A DNA stretch of 64,000 nt from CBDCWA01 sp965223255 (GCA_965223255.1 CBDCWA010000004.1:682001-746000); one strand, 5' to 3'; shown: positions 1 through 10,109, numbered from the stretch's first letter. Notes: generated by a model from the sequence alone, not told the origin. Made by a program: numbers and translations.

Positions 1-836
1 CCCGCGATCCATCGTTTCTTAGCCGTGACCGGATCCGAGTGTGCCACAAACCACGTGCATTTGGCGCCAGAGCCAATAGCGGCCAGCGGATTTGAGATCT
101 TACCACTCGCTATCACCATGTGTGCGCCCGACGAGCCCGCAATTCTGGCCGCCTCAATTTTCGTCTTCATTCCACCGCGCGACAATTCAGTGCCGGCATC
201 GCCAGCAACAGCTTCGATGTCTGCAGTGATCTCGCGCACAACCGGAATGTGTTGGGCACCTGATGCGCTGCCCGGCGGTGCGGTATAAAGCCCGTCAACA
301 TCAGATAACAAGACCAGACAATCCGCAGAAACCATCGAGGCAACCCGCGCTGACAAGCGATCGTTGTCACCGTATCGGATTTCATTTGTGGCAACCGTGT
401 CGTTTTCGTTGACCACCGGCAAAGCGCCAAGATCCAGCAGCGTCTGAATGGTATGGCGCGCGTTGAGATACCGCCTGCGCTCTTCGGTATCGCCAAGTGT
501 CACCAGAATTTGTGCCGCCGTAAGCCCGCGTTCGTGCGCCAGAGATTGATAGGCTTGCGCCAACGAGATTTGGCCGACCGCCGCCGCCGCCTGCGACTGT
601 TCGAGTTCGAGCCGACCGGCCGGCAATCCCAACAGATGACGGCCAAGCGCAATTGCACCGGAAGAGACCAGCACGATTTCCTTGCCGGTGGCCCGGAGCT
701 CGGACACATCGTCAAGAAGTGACGCCAGCCACGCCCGCTTTAGCGCGCCGCTATCAACGTCCGCCAACAACGATGAGCCAATTTTCACCACCAGGCGTTT
801 TGCGTGCTGCCAGATATCGGGATCAACTGCCGTCAT
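1..836 (-). CDS. proB: Glutamate 5-kinase, 3' end outside window
   Basis: This gene encodes the first enzyme of proline synthesis, which phosphorylates glutamate to glutamyl-5-phosphate in the cytosol. The ATG at 836-834 gives a protein starting MTAVDPDIW, with the amino-acid-kinase motif VVKIGSSLL near residue 16 and VSSGAIALGR near residue 60. Later come VNENDTVA, SDVDGLYT and SRGGMKTKIEAA, all typical of ProB. The frame stays open for 278 codons to the left edge, so the rest of the kinase domain and any PUA domain are not seen. It lies 75 bp downstream of the Obg gene on the same strand, the usual alphaproteobacterial obgE-proB order, and is probably co-transcribed with it. Confidence 0.95.
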   Translation of the reverse strand, partial: MTAVDPDIWQHAKRLVVKIGSSLLADVDSGALKRAWLASLLDDVSELRATGKEIVLVSSGAIALGRHLLGLPAGRLELEQSQAAAAVGQISLAQAYQSLAHERGLTAAQILVTLGDTEERRRYLNARHTIQTLLDLGALPVVNENDTVATNEIRYGDNDRLSARVASMVSADCLVLLSDVDGLYTAPPGSASGAQHIPVVREITADIEAVAGDAGTELSRGGMKTKIEAARIAGSSGAHMVIASGKISNPLAAIGSGAKCTWFVAHSDPVTAKKRWIA

Positions 837-911
837 CGAACGTATCACACCTATTAAACGGATCGCTGGCCTCAAGGGGGACAATAGCCAGCATGTAACC
901 CGGTCCACTCC

Positions 912-2498
912 CTAATTGAGCGAAGGCTGCCAGGCTTTGGGCGTCGCCTCTGCCTCTTTACCGCGTTGTCGCTCCCGCTCGATCTCTTGCACCAGCAACG
1001 CCAAGACATCACGCACATTGCGCCCAGACACCGCAGAAACGACCTTGACGTCCTTGCCGCAAGCGGCCGCCAAAGCCGCCGTTTGCGCCTGGATCATTTC
1101 ATCGTCAAGAGCATCGCACTTCGTCAAGACGACGATCTCAGGTTTTTGATCGAGCCCGCCGCCATAAGCTTCAAGCTCTCCTCTGACTGTCTGATAAGCG
1201 CTCACAACATCCTCTTGGGTTGCATCCACGAGATGCAAGAGAACGCTCGTGCGTTCGATATGACCCAGGAATCGGTCACCGAGACCCGCTCCCTCATGCG
1301 CGCCCTCAATCAGCCCTGGTATATCTGCCAGCACAAAGGACGTATCTCCGACGCCGACCACACCGAGATTGGGATGCAGCGTGGTAAATGGGTAATCGGC
1401 AATTTTTGGATGTGCGGCCGAGACGGTGGAAAGAAACGTTGATTTGCCGGCGTTGGGCAAACCGACCAGGCCGGCATCTGCGATCAATTTCAGACGCAAC
1501 CAAATCCACATCTCCTCACCGGTCTGACCAGGGTTGGCGCGCCTTGGCGCCTGGTTTGTCGAGCTTTTGAAGTGCGCATTGCCAAACCCACCGTTGCCGC
1601 CTTTGAGCAAGCGAACGCGATCATTGGCAGCCACCAACTCAGCGATGACCGTTTCTTGATCATCCGCCAGGACGACGGTACCGGGCGGCACACGCAGGAC
1701 CACATCGTCACCTTTTGCACCCGCCCTGTTACGTCCCATGCCATGGCCACCGGTCTTCGCCTTGAAGTGCTGACGGTAGCGAAAATCGATAAGCGTATTG
1801 AGCCCCTCAACGCATTCCAACCATACATCGCCCCCGCGCCCGCCGTCACCGCCGTCCGGGCCACCGAATTCGATAAACTTTTCACGCCGAAACGACACCG
1901 AGCCTGCCCCGCCATCACCGGAGCGCACATAGACTTTTGCCTGATCCAGAAATTTCATCGCTTTTTTGGTCTCTTTAATCTCCTTGGGCACGAGATCATA
2001 GCGCACCGAGGCAACAATTTGCATCCGCGCTTCACACCAGTGCTGCTCGACACCGCGCCGCGTGAAGCCAAGCTTCTTCAAAACGCGCCGAGAACCACCA
2101 TTATCCTTGAAGTGCCGGCTTGTCAGGCGCTGATATCCCAGAGCGTTAAAACAATGCAGACAGAGCGCATGGGCTGCTTCTGTCGCATAGCCATTCCCCC
2201 AGTAGTCCTTGCCAAGCCAATAGCCGATTTCCGCAACGCCATCGGTTTCCGGATCGGGCGCGGCACCACAAACACCGACCAACTCGTCATCAACGGAGAT
2301 ACCTCGGACAACCTCATCTCCCTGAATGCTGGCAATCCAGCGAAAGGCATCGGTAACGGTATAGGGATGCGGCACGCGTGCAACCATGCGCGCCACATCC
2401 CAATCACCTGCCAACAGCGCCATGCGCTCGGCATCGCGCGTCGTCAGCGGTCGAAGAACAAGACGGTGGCATTCAAGCGCCAGTTCATCGTCACTCAC
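912..2498 (-). CDS. obgE: GNAT acetyltransferase-Obg GTPase in-frame fusion
   Basis: The single 528-codon frame holds two proteins. Residues 1-170 are a RimJ/RimL-type GNAT N-acetyltransferase (acetyl-CoA loop around YWGNGYATEA, residues 99-108). Residues 181-528 are a complete Obg/CgtA GTPase, which acts in 50S ribosome assembly and stress control. The Obg part has the glycine-rich OBG fold, the P-loop GLPNAGKST, the DIPGLIEGA switch and the TKCD base-recognition motif. Its length (348 residues) is that of a stand-alone Obg. No stop separates the parts; the Obg Met codon is at 1958-1956, preceded by an AAGGAG that is about 21 nt away, too far for an ideal ribosome site. So either a true fusion is made, or translation restarts internally, or a stop was lost. 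The start overlaps the upstream GNAT gene by four bases (ATGA), indicating translational coupling. Confidence 0.9.
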   Translation of the reverse strand: MSDDELALECHRLVLRPLTTRDAERMALLAGDWDVARMVARVPHPYTVTDAFRWIASIQGDEVVRGISVDDELVGVCGAAPDPETDGVAEIGYWLGKDYWGNGYATEAAHALCLHCFNALGYQRLTSRHFKDNGGSRRVLKKLGFTRRGVEQHWCEARMQIVASVRYDLVPKEIKETKKAMKFLDQAKVYVRSGDGGAGSVSFRREKFIEFGGPDGGDGGRGGDVWLECVEGLNTLIDFRYRQHFKAKTGGHGMGRNRAGAKGDDVVLRVPPGTVVLADDQETVIAELVAANDRVRLLKGGNGGFGNAHFKSSTNQAPRRANPGQTGEEMWIWLRLKLIADAGLVGLPNAGKSTFLSTVSAAHPKIADYPFTTLHPNLGVVGVGDTSFVLADIPGLIEGAHEGAGLGDRFLGHIERTSVLLHLVDATQEDVVSAYQTVRGELEAYGGGLDQKPEIVVLTKCDALDDEMIQAQTAALAAACGKDVKVVSAVSGRNVRDVLALLVQEIERERQRGKEAEATPKAWQPSLN

Positions 2499-3088
2499 GC
2501 AGCCTCTTTCCCTTCTCCCTCAACGACAGCCATATCCCGATCCCAGGCATAAAAGAAGACATTGAGATCACGCTCCCTTGCCGGGGCAGCAATCGACCCA
2601 GAACCGATCAAGCGCAATCCACACTTCTCCAATACGCGAGCGGAAGCAGGATTATCCGTCCGCACCGACGCCTCAAGGCGCCGCCACTCTGCCAGCTTGC
2701 TGGTGCCATCCAACAGCGTCGATAAGGCCTCGGTCATTAGTCCTTGTCCAGAGTAATGTTGTGCCAGCAAATACCCGATAACGACAACGCCGTCACCAAG
2801 GTCATGCAGCCCGACAAGACCTGCGAACCGCTGCGGCTGGCGGCTCGTCTTCAAGATGATTGCGCGGATAACCGCCCGCCCATCAGCGTTGGCCGCCCGC
2901 ATGCGCTGGATCCGTTTTTCTGCTTCGCCGTCCGGCAAAGGATGCGGCCAGGACGCCGTCTTCGTCGCCACCCAGGCATTTGCAGCAATATCGTGCAGAA
3001 CACGTGCATCATCAAATTCCGGCCAGCGAAGCCACAGCCGGTCGGATTCGAATCTCAAGACATCGTCCTGCAACAGGTTGGAGAACAT
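2495..3088 (-). CDS. GNAT family N-acetyltransferase
   Basis: This is a 197-residue RimJ/RimL-like acetyltransferase that transfers acetyl from acetyl-CoA to a protein N-terminus or small amine; the target is not deducible. The N-terminal strand RLWLRWPEFDDARVL and the central GYLLAQHYSGQGLMTEAL acetyl-CoA segment are typical, as is the late NPASARVLEKCGL helix. It is the first of two adjacent GNAT genes between rpmA and obgE, an order common in Rhizobiales-type genomes. Its stop overlaps the start of the GNAT-Obg frame (ATGA), so the two are likely made from one mRNA. A terminator separates it from rpmA, so it should have its own promoter or depend on readthrough. Confidence 0.88.
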   Translation of the reverse strand: MFSNLLQDDVLRFESDRLWLRWPEFDDARVLHDIAANAWVATKTASWPHPLPDGEAEKRIQRMRAANADGRAVIRAIILKTSRQPQRFAGLVGLHDLGDGVVVIGYLLAQHYSGQGLMTEALSTLLDGTSKLAEWRRLEASVRTDNPASARVLEKCGLRLIGSGSIAAPARERDLNVFFYAWDRDMAVVEGEGKEAA

Positions 3089-3130
3089 GTCACTTAGTCC
3101 TTCTCAAATCACATCGGTCGTCACAGACAC

Positions 3131-3158
3131 GAAAAAAGGCGGTGCCTATCACCGCCTT
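3131..3158 (-). terminator. Rho-independent terminator after rplU-rpmA
   Basis: A perfect 9-bp stem (3136-3144 with 3150-3158, loop CCTAT) is followed on the minus strand by TTTTC. It sits about 100 bp past the rpmA stop and just before the GNAT gene, so it should end the ribosomal-protein transcript. A second hairpin without a T run (GTGGGAG at 3241-3247 with CTCCCAC at 3255-3261) directly abuts the rpmA stop. Confidence 0.75.
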
Positions 3159-3261
3159 GATGTGTCGACCGATTGACTTGAGAGGTTCAACGATCCTCTC
3201 TCATCTTGACTGGCTCACCATCAAGGCCGGTTAGGCCGTGGTGGGAGCCAAAAACTCCCAC

Positions 3262-3531
3262 CTATTCTGCTGCTTCACTCATGGGCTCGACAGAGACATA
3301 GACGCGCCCTTTTTGTTTTGTCTTAAACGCGACTTTCCCTTCAATCAGAGCGAAAATCGTGTGGTCCGTGCCCATCCCGACGTTCGCGCCTGGATGCCAC
3401 TTGGTGCCACGCTGCCGGCAAATGATATTGCCTGGCACGACGCGCTCACCGCCGTATTTCTTGATGCCAAGATACTTCGGTGCAGAATCGCGTCCGTTAC
3501 GTGAGGAACCGCCTGCTTTTTTATGTGCCAT
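3262..3531 (-). CDS. rpmA: 50S ribosomal protein L27
   Basis: L27 is a large-subunit protein near the peptidyl-transferase centre. The 89-residue product starts MAHKKAGGSSRNGRDS, the invariant L27 N-terminus, and continues with KYGGE and ICRQRGTKWHPG. The frame is open further upstream, but the ATG at 3531-3529 is the only start that gives the conserved N-terminus. It lies 70 bp after rplU on the same strand, as in most bacteria, and is followed by a terminator. Confidence 0.97.
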   Translation of the reverse strand: MAHKKAGGSSRNGRDSAPKYLGIKKYGGERVVPGNIICRQRGTKWHPGANVGMGTDHTIFALIEGKVAFKTKQKGRVYVSVEPMSEAAE

Positions 3532-3601
3532 AGTCTCAAGTCCTAGTCTGATAATCGTCCAAGCTCTCGATCGGTTGACCGAAATCACGTGGTCATCGCG
3601 A

Positions 3602-3916
3602 TCAGGCGCCAATAATCTCGGTAATCCGAACCGTCGACAAATGTTGCCGATGTCCCTTCTTGCGCCGCGAATTCTTCCGGCGCCGCTTCTTAAAAACGAT
3701 AACTTTTTTGCCGCGCCCCTGGGTAACGATTTCGGCAACGACTTTGGCGCCAGCCACAGTTGGCGAGCCGACCTTCACGTCCGCGCCATTGCCGACCAAA
3801 AGAACATCGTCGAACTCAACCTTCCCGCCGGCTTCGCCTTCGACTTTTTCGATGGTGACCAATTCGTCCGCAGCAACGCGGTACTGCTTGCCACCCGTCT
3901 TAATGACAGCGTACAT
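3602..3916 (-). CDS. rplU: 50S ribosomal protein L21
   Basis: L21 binds 23S rRNA in the large subunit. The 104-residue product starts MYAVIKTGGKQYRV, the standard L21 N-terminus, and has the basic KKRRRKNSRRKKGHRQ stretch near the C-terminus that contacts RNA. The length fits the family. It is the first gene of the rplU-rpmA pair; its promoter must lie in the 3917-4350 spacer. Confidence 0.97.
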   Translation of the reverse strand: MYAVIKTGGKQYRVAADELVTIEKVEGEAGGKVEFDDVLLVGNGADVKVGSPTVAGAKVVAEIVTQGRGKKVIVFKKRRRKNSRRKKGHRQHLSTVRITEIIGA

Positions 3917-4350
3917 CCTTCAAACCTTTTTTCATTTCCGCGCCCTTCGGTGGTGCTGGCGGATCACCGGCACACTTTTCAGGTCAGCGTTCAAGTTGAC
4001 AAGACCTCGGGCAGCGCATCTTGGCGGGGCCGATGCAGCCCCGCTCGAAGGCGGTGTTATCGGTGAAAGCGGCCCCGAAGTCAACAATATTACAGCCCCA
4101 TTTGCAGGCTTTTGCAGACCCCCTCCGCGACATTCCTGCATGCTCGGTATATTTAATGGACACAATTTGATGCTAGGTCAGCAGCCCTCAGGCAGAACAA
4201 CGAGATCTGCTGCGAATATGATTCAGAGAGCATCCGGCCAGCTGCATAGTTTGGTAGGCTCGGCACGGATCGACTGGAACTAACACTTACCCCGCCTTGC
4301 GCCGGATCTTGAAATTGGCGCCCCAAAACTCACGAAAGGCAGTAAAGAAG
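3917..4350. other. Intergenic spacer between rplU and the DUF2939 gene
   Basis: This divergent spacer of about 430 bp must hold the rplU promoter (minus strand) and that of the DUF2939 gene (plus strand). I see no convincing -35/-10 pair, no tRNA and no open frame with a recognisable product. Confidence 0.5.
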
Positions 4351-5142
4351 ATGAAAAAGCTAATCGTGCTCATCTTTATCGTGCTCATCGGGTTCTACAT
4401 CGCGTGGCCTGGCTATTCCGGTTATCAAATCCATTCAGCCTTGAGCGCTGGCGACCGAACCGGGCTTTCCAACAAAATCGACTTCCCAAGCGTGCGCAAA
4501 TCGATGCGTGATCCCATTGTTACCAAGATCGAACAGCGCCTGTCCGGTATTCTCAAAGGAACCAGCGCCATACCCGGCCTGACAAACAAGAGTGCCTCGA
4601 AAGCGCACATTGAGAAAATCGTTGATGGTGCCCTGGTCGACACCGTCAACCCCGACAAAATGATCGAAATGTATAAACAGGGCGGTGATTTCACAGCTGA
4701 AATTCAACAGGCGATATTACGCCAGATCGACAAGACCGGCGGCATCAACGCCTTGTTCGGTTTGTCTGGCGGCAAGCGCAGCGCAGAAAACAAAGACGGC
4801 GGCACATTCGGCGGCATTAAATTACCGGACGGCATTGGCCAAAGGGTCGGAGAACTGGTCTCCAATCAAGCGACCGGCGATTTGGCGGCCAAGCTCGGGC
4901 TAGATGCAACGTCGCTTGCAAAAAAGCTCTTTCCAACCAGCGGCGGTGAAACCCGCTCGGCTGACAAAAAAGACGGCTCATCGTTCGGATTGGGCAATAT
5001 CAAAAGTTTCGGTTTTGACGGGCCGCTGGCAATGTTCCTTGGTATCGCAGCCTCTCCAAGTGCCAAACAACCGAGTGTCACAGCCCAGATTGATTTCAAG
5101 GACACCGATTGGAAGGTAACCAAACTCACACCCAATCTCTGA
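4351..5142 (+). CDS. DUF2939 family membrane-anchored protein
   Basis: The 263-residue product has one N-terminal membrane segment (about residues 4-20, LIVLIFIVLIGFYIAW). It is followed by the DUF2939 pattern: a Pro-Gly-Tyr turn, then SALSAGDRTGLSNKIDFPSVRKSM, which reads like the family's 'gD...L...vDFpavR' core. The function of this family is unknown; the bulk is probably periplasmic. The middle contains two similar Gly/Lys-rich linkers (GGKRSAENKDGGTFG near 130, GGETRSADKKDGSSFG near 210), suggesting an internal duplication. I chose the ATG at 4351 rather than the upstream in-frame ATG at 4297 because it follows AAAGAAG and begins the hydrophobic segment. Confidence 0.7.
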   Translation: MKKLIVLIFIVLIGFYIAWPGYSGYQIHSALSAGDRTGLSNKIDFPSVRKSMRDPIVTKIEQRLSGILKGTSAIPGLTNKSASKAHIEKIVDGALVDTVNPDKMIEMYKQGGDFTAEIQQAILRQIDKTGGINALFGLSGGKRSAENKDGGTFGGIKLPDGIGQRVGELVSNQATGDLAAKLGLDATSLAKKLFPTSGGETRSADKKDGSSFGLGNIKSFGFDGPLAMFLGIAASPSAKQPSVTAQIDFKDTDWKVTKLTPNL

Positions 5143-5154
5143 ATTCTAGGCAAA

Positions 5155-5183
5155 CCGGTTCAGATCCGTAAGATCTGAACCGG
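5155..5183 (+). terminator. Strong hairpin after the DUF2939 gene
   Basis: A perfect 12-bp stem (5155-5166 with 5172-5183, loop CGTAA) lies 12 bp past the DUF2939 stop. It has no T run on either side, so it may be a processing or pausing hairpin rather than a classical terminator. It also sits at the 3' end of the converging minus-strand gene at 5190. Confidence 0.5.
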
Positions 5184-5189
5184 CTCCGG

Positions 5190-5543
5190 CTAGCACGCGT
5201 GTCGGCGCAGGCAACGGCGATAGCGCCAACCACCGCCCCAGCGTCTTGCGCATGTCCGCCGCCAGCGAACACAGCGCCGGACCACACGCGGGCGCAAACG
5301 GACACGCTGCCAACGACAAAAGCGCCCGACATGGCGATGCAGCCTACCCGTACGCGGACCAATAAGCGCATTGCGATGGCACCCGTGGATTTTGTGGATG
5401 AGATTGCTCCGGTCCAAAACCGAAACTGGACCGACGGCTTTAGAAAAAGGCGCCGCAGTAGCGCTTGTCATCCCAAACATAGCCAAAGCTGCCGCTAACG
5501 TGAGTGCCAGCAATCCTGGCACAGCATGGTCCCGAATAGTCAT
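5190..5543 (-). CDS. Small secreted Arg/His/Cys-rich protein, unknown
   Basis: The 117-residue frame has a clear signal peptide (hydrophobic residues 8-27, cleavage near SATAA, about residue 31). The mature part is rich in Arg, Cys and His (for example GRLHRHVGRFCRW), a type often seen in Hyphomicrobiales. The start is supported by GAGGTGAG a few bases before the ATG. No known domain is recognised. A plus-strand frame (5199-5498) overlaps it but lacks these signals. The low-complexity basic C-terminal half leaves some doubt that the whole frame is coding. Confidence 0.5.
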   Translation of the reverse strand: MTIRDHAVPGLLALTLAAALAMFGMTSATAAPFSKAVGPVSVLDRSNLIHKIHGCHRNALIGPRTGRLHRHVGRFCRWQRVRLRPRVVRRCVRWRRTCARRWGGGWRYRRCLRRHAC

Positions 5544-6126
5544 AACGGCTCACCTCATAGAATATGCCGGCCGCAAAGCAGCCGGACGCAACAACAAAAA
5601 GTGACATGAGATCACAGGACCCTAACGGCCTAGGCGGGATTTTCCGTTGTTCCAAAACCCAAAAACATCAACAAGTCATGATTTTAGCGCTGAACGCGCA
5701 CTACAAATAACAACGCGATTAGCGCTGATCCGCTCTCTGGCCTACCAGGTGTTGCAGACGTCCCATTACCAATCGATTTACATCCGTTCGGTCGGTTTTC
5801 CACAACCTTATTGGAGCCTTGGTCCGCCAATCCCGGTCACCTTGCAAAGCGCGTGAACTTGTTTGCGCTTAATGTATTAACACGTTGTCAAAACTTGTTA
5901 ATATCGTCTTGATCGATGGCGATGATCGATCCTCTGTCGCACCTGCAAGCAAGCTCCGGCTGAAGCTCATGGAAACCGGACAATCTGTACATGTCTACGA
6001 AACGCCAAATGACGGTCAAGCATTCACCCGAATCGGCTAGCCATTTACGTAGTATTAGTCGAATCATCGTGTTGTAGCGCTTTGGAGATTGAATGCTTGG
6101 GTATCCAAAGCGCAGGAGAGAGTTAG
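5544..6126. other. Intergenic region upstream of the SDR gene
   Basis: About 580 bp with no well-supported gene except the possible small frame at 5885-6040. It is more AT-rich than its surroundings (several TTAA/ATTA tracts at 5870-5900), as expected for a promoter region. The SDR ribosome site AGGAGAG lies at its right end. Confidence 0.4.
5885..6040 (+). CDS. Possible 51-residue small protein (TTG start)
   Basis: This frame is open for 51 codons from a TTG and would give a product beginning LSKLVNIVLIDGDDRSS and ending in QAFTRIG. Its composition is protein-like (alternating hydrophobic strand, then a charged helix), but the start is weak, no good ribosome site is seen and I recognise no family. 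It could also be a remnant of a longer gene. Confidence 0.22.
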   Translation: MSKLVNIVLIDGDDRSSVAPASKLRLKLMETGQSVHVYETPNDGQAFTRIG

Positions 6127-6903
6127 ATGTTGCTGAGTGTGCTTGAAGACGGTTTGGAAGGTCTAAAAGGCCCCTATCCAGAACTAGACCGGGCCAGAGT
6201 GCTGATTACCGGCTTAAGTCCGACCAATGGCGTTGACCTTGCCCGCGCGTTTGCAGAACATAAAGCGCGTCTGGTCCTGCAACATACCGATACCTCTCCT
6301 GAGTTCGACGCATTGCTCGAAGTTTTGGCCGCCACGGCTGATGAACTTCACGTAACGTCGCCGTCGCTTACCAACCGCGATGACACCGTGGAGTATGCCA
6401 AGAGCGCCGCCCAGGCCTTTAGTGGCCTCGAAGCCGTGGTCAACCTCATTCACGTTGGCGCCGGCGAAGTCCATCCCGAAGCGACGATGGAAGACATTGA
6501 CGACGCGATCGCAGACAAGCTGCGGGCGCCCTATCACATCACGGATGTTGTTGCCAATCGCATGCGCACGACCTGGTGCGAAGGATCGATTACCAACATC
6601 GTCACCCTCCAATCCACCGCCTCGCGCAGCGACGCGATTTTGGCCAGCATGATCCGAACCGCCTTGGCCAACATGACCCGCCACCTGGCTGATCATTGGG
6701 CTGAATATGGCATTTCGATCAATGCCGTAGGGCCAACAGATCCAAACAGCACCGAATTATCCAAGCTGGCGCAGCATTTGAAATCGCAATATGACATCGC
6801 AAAATTGGCGTTGTATTTGGCAAGCGACAGCTGCGGCGAAATCACCGGTCAAACTTTTGAGGCAGCGGGCGCCTTCTCTATCGATGCGGCGGAGGCCCGA
6901 TAA
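6127..6903 (+). CDS. SDR-fold protein with eroded catalytic motif
   Basis: The 258-residue product has the overall pattern of a short-chain dehydrogenase/reductase: a Rossmann start VLITGLSPTNGVDLARAF (about residues 26-43), an NLIHVGAGE segment, an ITNIVTLQSTAS strand with a Ser, and the late GISINAVGP motif. The catalytic Tyr-x3-Lys is missing: the aligned segment reads ILASMIRTALANM. The nucleotide loop also departs from TGxxxGIG. It may therefore be a non-enzymatic or altered SDR, perhaps a FabG/FabI-like paralogue. The start follows AGGAGAG at good spacing. No operon partner is evident. Confidence 0.7.
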   Translation: MLLSVLEDGLEGLKGPYPELDRARVLITGLSPTNGVDLARAFAEHKARLVLQHTDTSPEFDALLEVLAATADELHVTSPSLTNRDDTVEYAKSAAQAFSGLEAVVNLIHVGAGEVHPEATMEDIDDAIADKLRAPYHITDVVANRMRTTWCEGSITNIVTLQSTASRSDAILASMIRTALANMTRHLADHWAEYGISINAVGPTDPNSTELSKLAQHLKSQYDIAKLALYLASDSCGEITGQTFEAAGAFSIDAAEAR

Positions 6904-6976
6904 CCGGACCGGTCCGTTGCTGCCGGTGACACCGAAAACCGATGCTGGCTTATGCCCCCGAGGCCCGGTTGAGATT

Positions 6977-7864
6977 TCACCACCAACCAGACTGGCGTCC
7001 CGCCATCCATATCAGGCGACACGCCAGCGCCGTCATCAGCAATTTGAAACCTATCCGGAACCAGGCCTCTCGCATACTGTTGAGCGCGCGGGCCCCGGCA
7101 TAGTTGCCGATCACACCCGCAACGATCATCGCTGCAATCAACAACGCGTACTGGCCAATCGCAACACCGACCAGGCCGAAGGCCACCAACTTCATGACAT
7201 GCACGATCGTCATCGTTGCAGCCAACGTTGCAGCATGGTTGCGCCTGTCGGGGCTCGCCGCCGCCACAAACGGTGCCACGACGGTACCAGTCGCACTCAC
7301 AAAAACCCCGAGAAACGTTGACGCAAAGCCTACTGCTGCAAAACGTCCGGTTTTTGTGCCAAGTCGTCCTAAATCGGGCAGCCAGGCAATCGTGGCAATA
7401 AAGACGCCAAGAAAGCCCAACAACAACGTGCTTGGTAAACTGATGAAGATCCGAGCACCGAGACCGGCACCAATCGCCGAACCCACGAAAAACGGCAGCA
7501 GCACCGGATAAAGCACATGTTGATACAGCATCAGCGCACGGGTGCTGCCGGTACCAAGTTGGACCAGGGTATGCATGGGAATGAGCTGGGCCGGCGGAAA
7601 AAACATCGCCATAATCGCCAGCATCATCACTCCGCCGGCTGTCCCACCAATGAGCCCCAAAAAAGAGGTAACCGCCGAGGCGATCGTCAAGAACACAAAC
7701 ACCACCGGCGTCGTCCCAGTAATTGCGGAAAATTCCAGGTCCAACGCGAACCGCCCCCTAGGTGTCTGAAAAAGGTCAAAGCAAGCCAGAAAGCTAGGCA
7801 CTGGCGCTAAGCGCCGAGAAAGATGCCAAATATCGTTACCAATCAAGGGCGTTCTGGTTGACAA
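6977..7864 (-). CDS. TauE/SafE (TSUP) family membrane transporter
   Basis: This is an inner-membrane protein with about eight hydrophobic segments and the typical repeated pattern (GLIGGTAGGVMMLA near the first pair; FLGVFVSATGTVVAPFV at the start of the second half). The TSUP family exports sulfite, sulfoacetate or other organosulfur anions; the substrate here is unknown. The frame opens at a TTG (7864), which overlaps the groES -35 element. A later TTG (7744-7742, after GGGGGCGG) is a plausible real start, since the first 40 residues look non-conserved. It lies divergently from groES. Confidence 0.75.
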   Translation of the reverse strand: MSTRTPLIGNDIWHLSRRLAPVPSFLACFDLFQTPRGRFALDLEFSAITGTTPVVFVFLTIASAVTSFLGLIGGTAGGVMMLAIMAMFFPPAQLIPMHTLVQLGTGSTRALMLYQHVLYPVLLPFFVGSAIGAGLGARIFISLPSTLLLGFLGVFIATIAWLPDLGRLGTKTGRFAAVGFASTFLGVFVSATGTVVAPFVAAASPDRRNHAATLAATMTIVHVMKLVAFGLVGVAIGQYALLIAAMIVAGVIGNYAGARALNSMREAWFRIGFKLLMTALACRLIWMAGRQSGWW

Positions 7865-7886
7865 GACGCCGCATCGAAGCTATCTG
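7858..7886 (+). promoter_or_regulatory. Sigma-70 promoter of groESL
   Basis: A TTGACA (7858-7863) is followed after exactly 17 bp by TATCTG (7881-7886). Transcription would start about 7893, just before the CIRCE element. This is the layout of a vegetative promoter repressed by HrcA. Confidence 0.75.
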
Positions 7887-7896
7887 CAGCTCACTG

Positions 7897-7923
7897 CTAG
7901 CACTCAACCACATCGAGTGCTAG
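7897..7923 (+). promoter_or_regulatory. CIRCE element (HrcA operator)
   Basis: A perfect inverted repeat CTAGCACTC-N9-GAGTGCTAG sits between the groES promoter and start codon. It matches the CIRCE consensus (TTAGCACTC-N9-GAGTGCTAA) at all but the outermost base of each arm. HrcA, not in this window, binds it and represses groESL until heat shock. Confidence 0.95.
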
Positions 7924-7998
7924 CGAGATCACAACCATCAACCAGCGGGAAGCGTTTGGTTGCATAGTCAAACCATCTCCATTGGGAGCTGAAAATCC

Positions 7999-8289
7999 AT
8001 GAAATTTCGTCCACTCCACGACCGCGTTGTCGTCAAACGCGTCGATAGCGAAACCAAGACTGCTGGCGGCATCATCATTCCAGATACGGCCGCTGAAAAA
8101 CCTCAGGAAGGTGAAGTCGTAGCTGTTGGCCCTGGCGCCAGAGATGACGGCGGCACCATTGTCGCGCCTGACGTCAAAACCGGCGACCGCATCTTGTTCG
8201 GCAAATGGTCGGGCACTGAGGTGAAGATCGATGGCCAAGATCTCCTCATCATGAAGGAAAGCGACATCATGGGCATCATCGAACATTGA
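7999..8289 (+). CDS. groS: Co-chaperonin GroES
   Basis: GroES caps the GroEL folding chamber. The 96-residue product starts MKFRPLHDRVVVKRVDSE and has the mobile loop ETKTAGGIIIPD and the C-terminal GQDLLIMKESDIMGI, all diagnostic. A GGGAG ribosome site precedes the ATG. It is the first gene of the CIRCE-controlled groESL operon, 54 bp before groEL. Confidence 0.98.
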   Translation: MKFRPLHDRVVVKRVDSETKTAGGIIIPDTAAEKPQEGEVVAVGPGARDDGGTIVAPDVKTGDRILFGKWSGTEVKIDGQDLLIMKESDIMGIIEH

Positions 8290-8343
8290 GCCGTGACCCA
8301 CTTGAGATCATATCAAATACCCAAATCTAGGAGTTAACGCAGA

Positions 8344-9996
<1,653 letters not shown>

Positions 9997-10064
9997 TTGC
10001 TGCCTGCCCATTGCAGACGCCATCTGAGCCGTCCTGCAGGGGGTTGCCTAAGGACAGAAATATC

Positions 10065-10097
10065 AAGAGCGGCCGATATGGCCGCTCTTTCGTTTTT
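10065..10097 (+). terminator. Rho-independent terminator of groESL
   Basis: A perfect 10-bp GC-rich stem (10065-10074 with 10080-10089, loop GATAT) is followed by TCGTTTTT. It lies 68 bp past the groEL stop. Confidence 0.9.
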
Positions 10098-10109
10098 GAC
10101 CGTTAAATG

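Noticed and set aside
1572..2552. A 326-codon plus-strand frame over the GNAT-Obg gene
   Set aside because: It is antisense to a gene with clear Obg motifs and codes for no recognisable protein.
3040..3062. A GGATTCGAATCTC string like a tRNA T-loop
   Set aside because: It lies inside the GNAT coding region and no acceptor or anticodon stem pairs around it.
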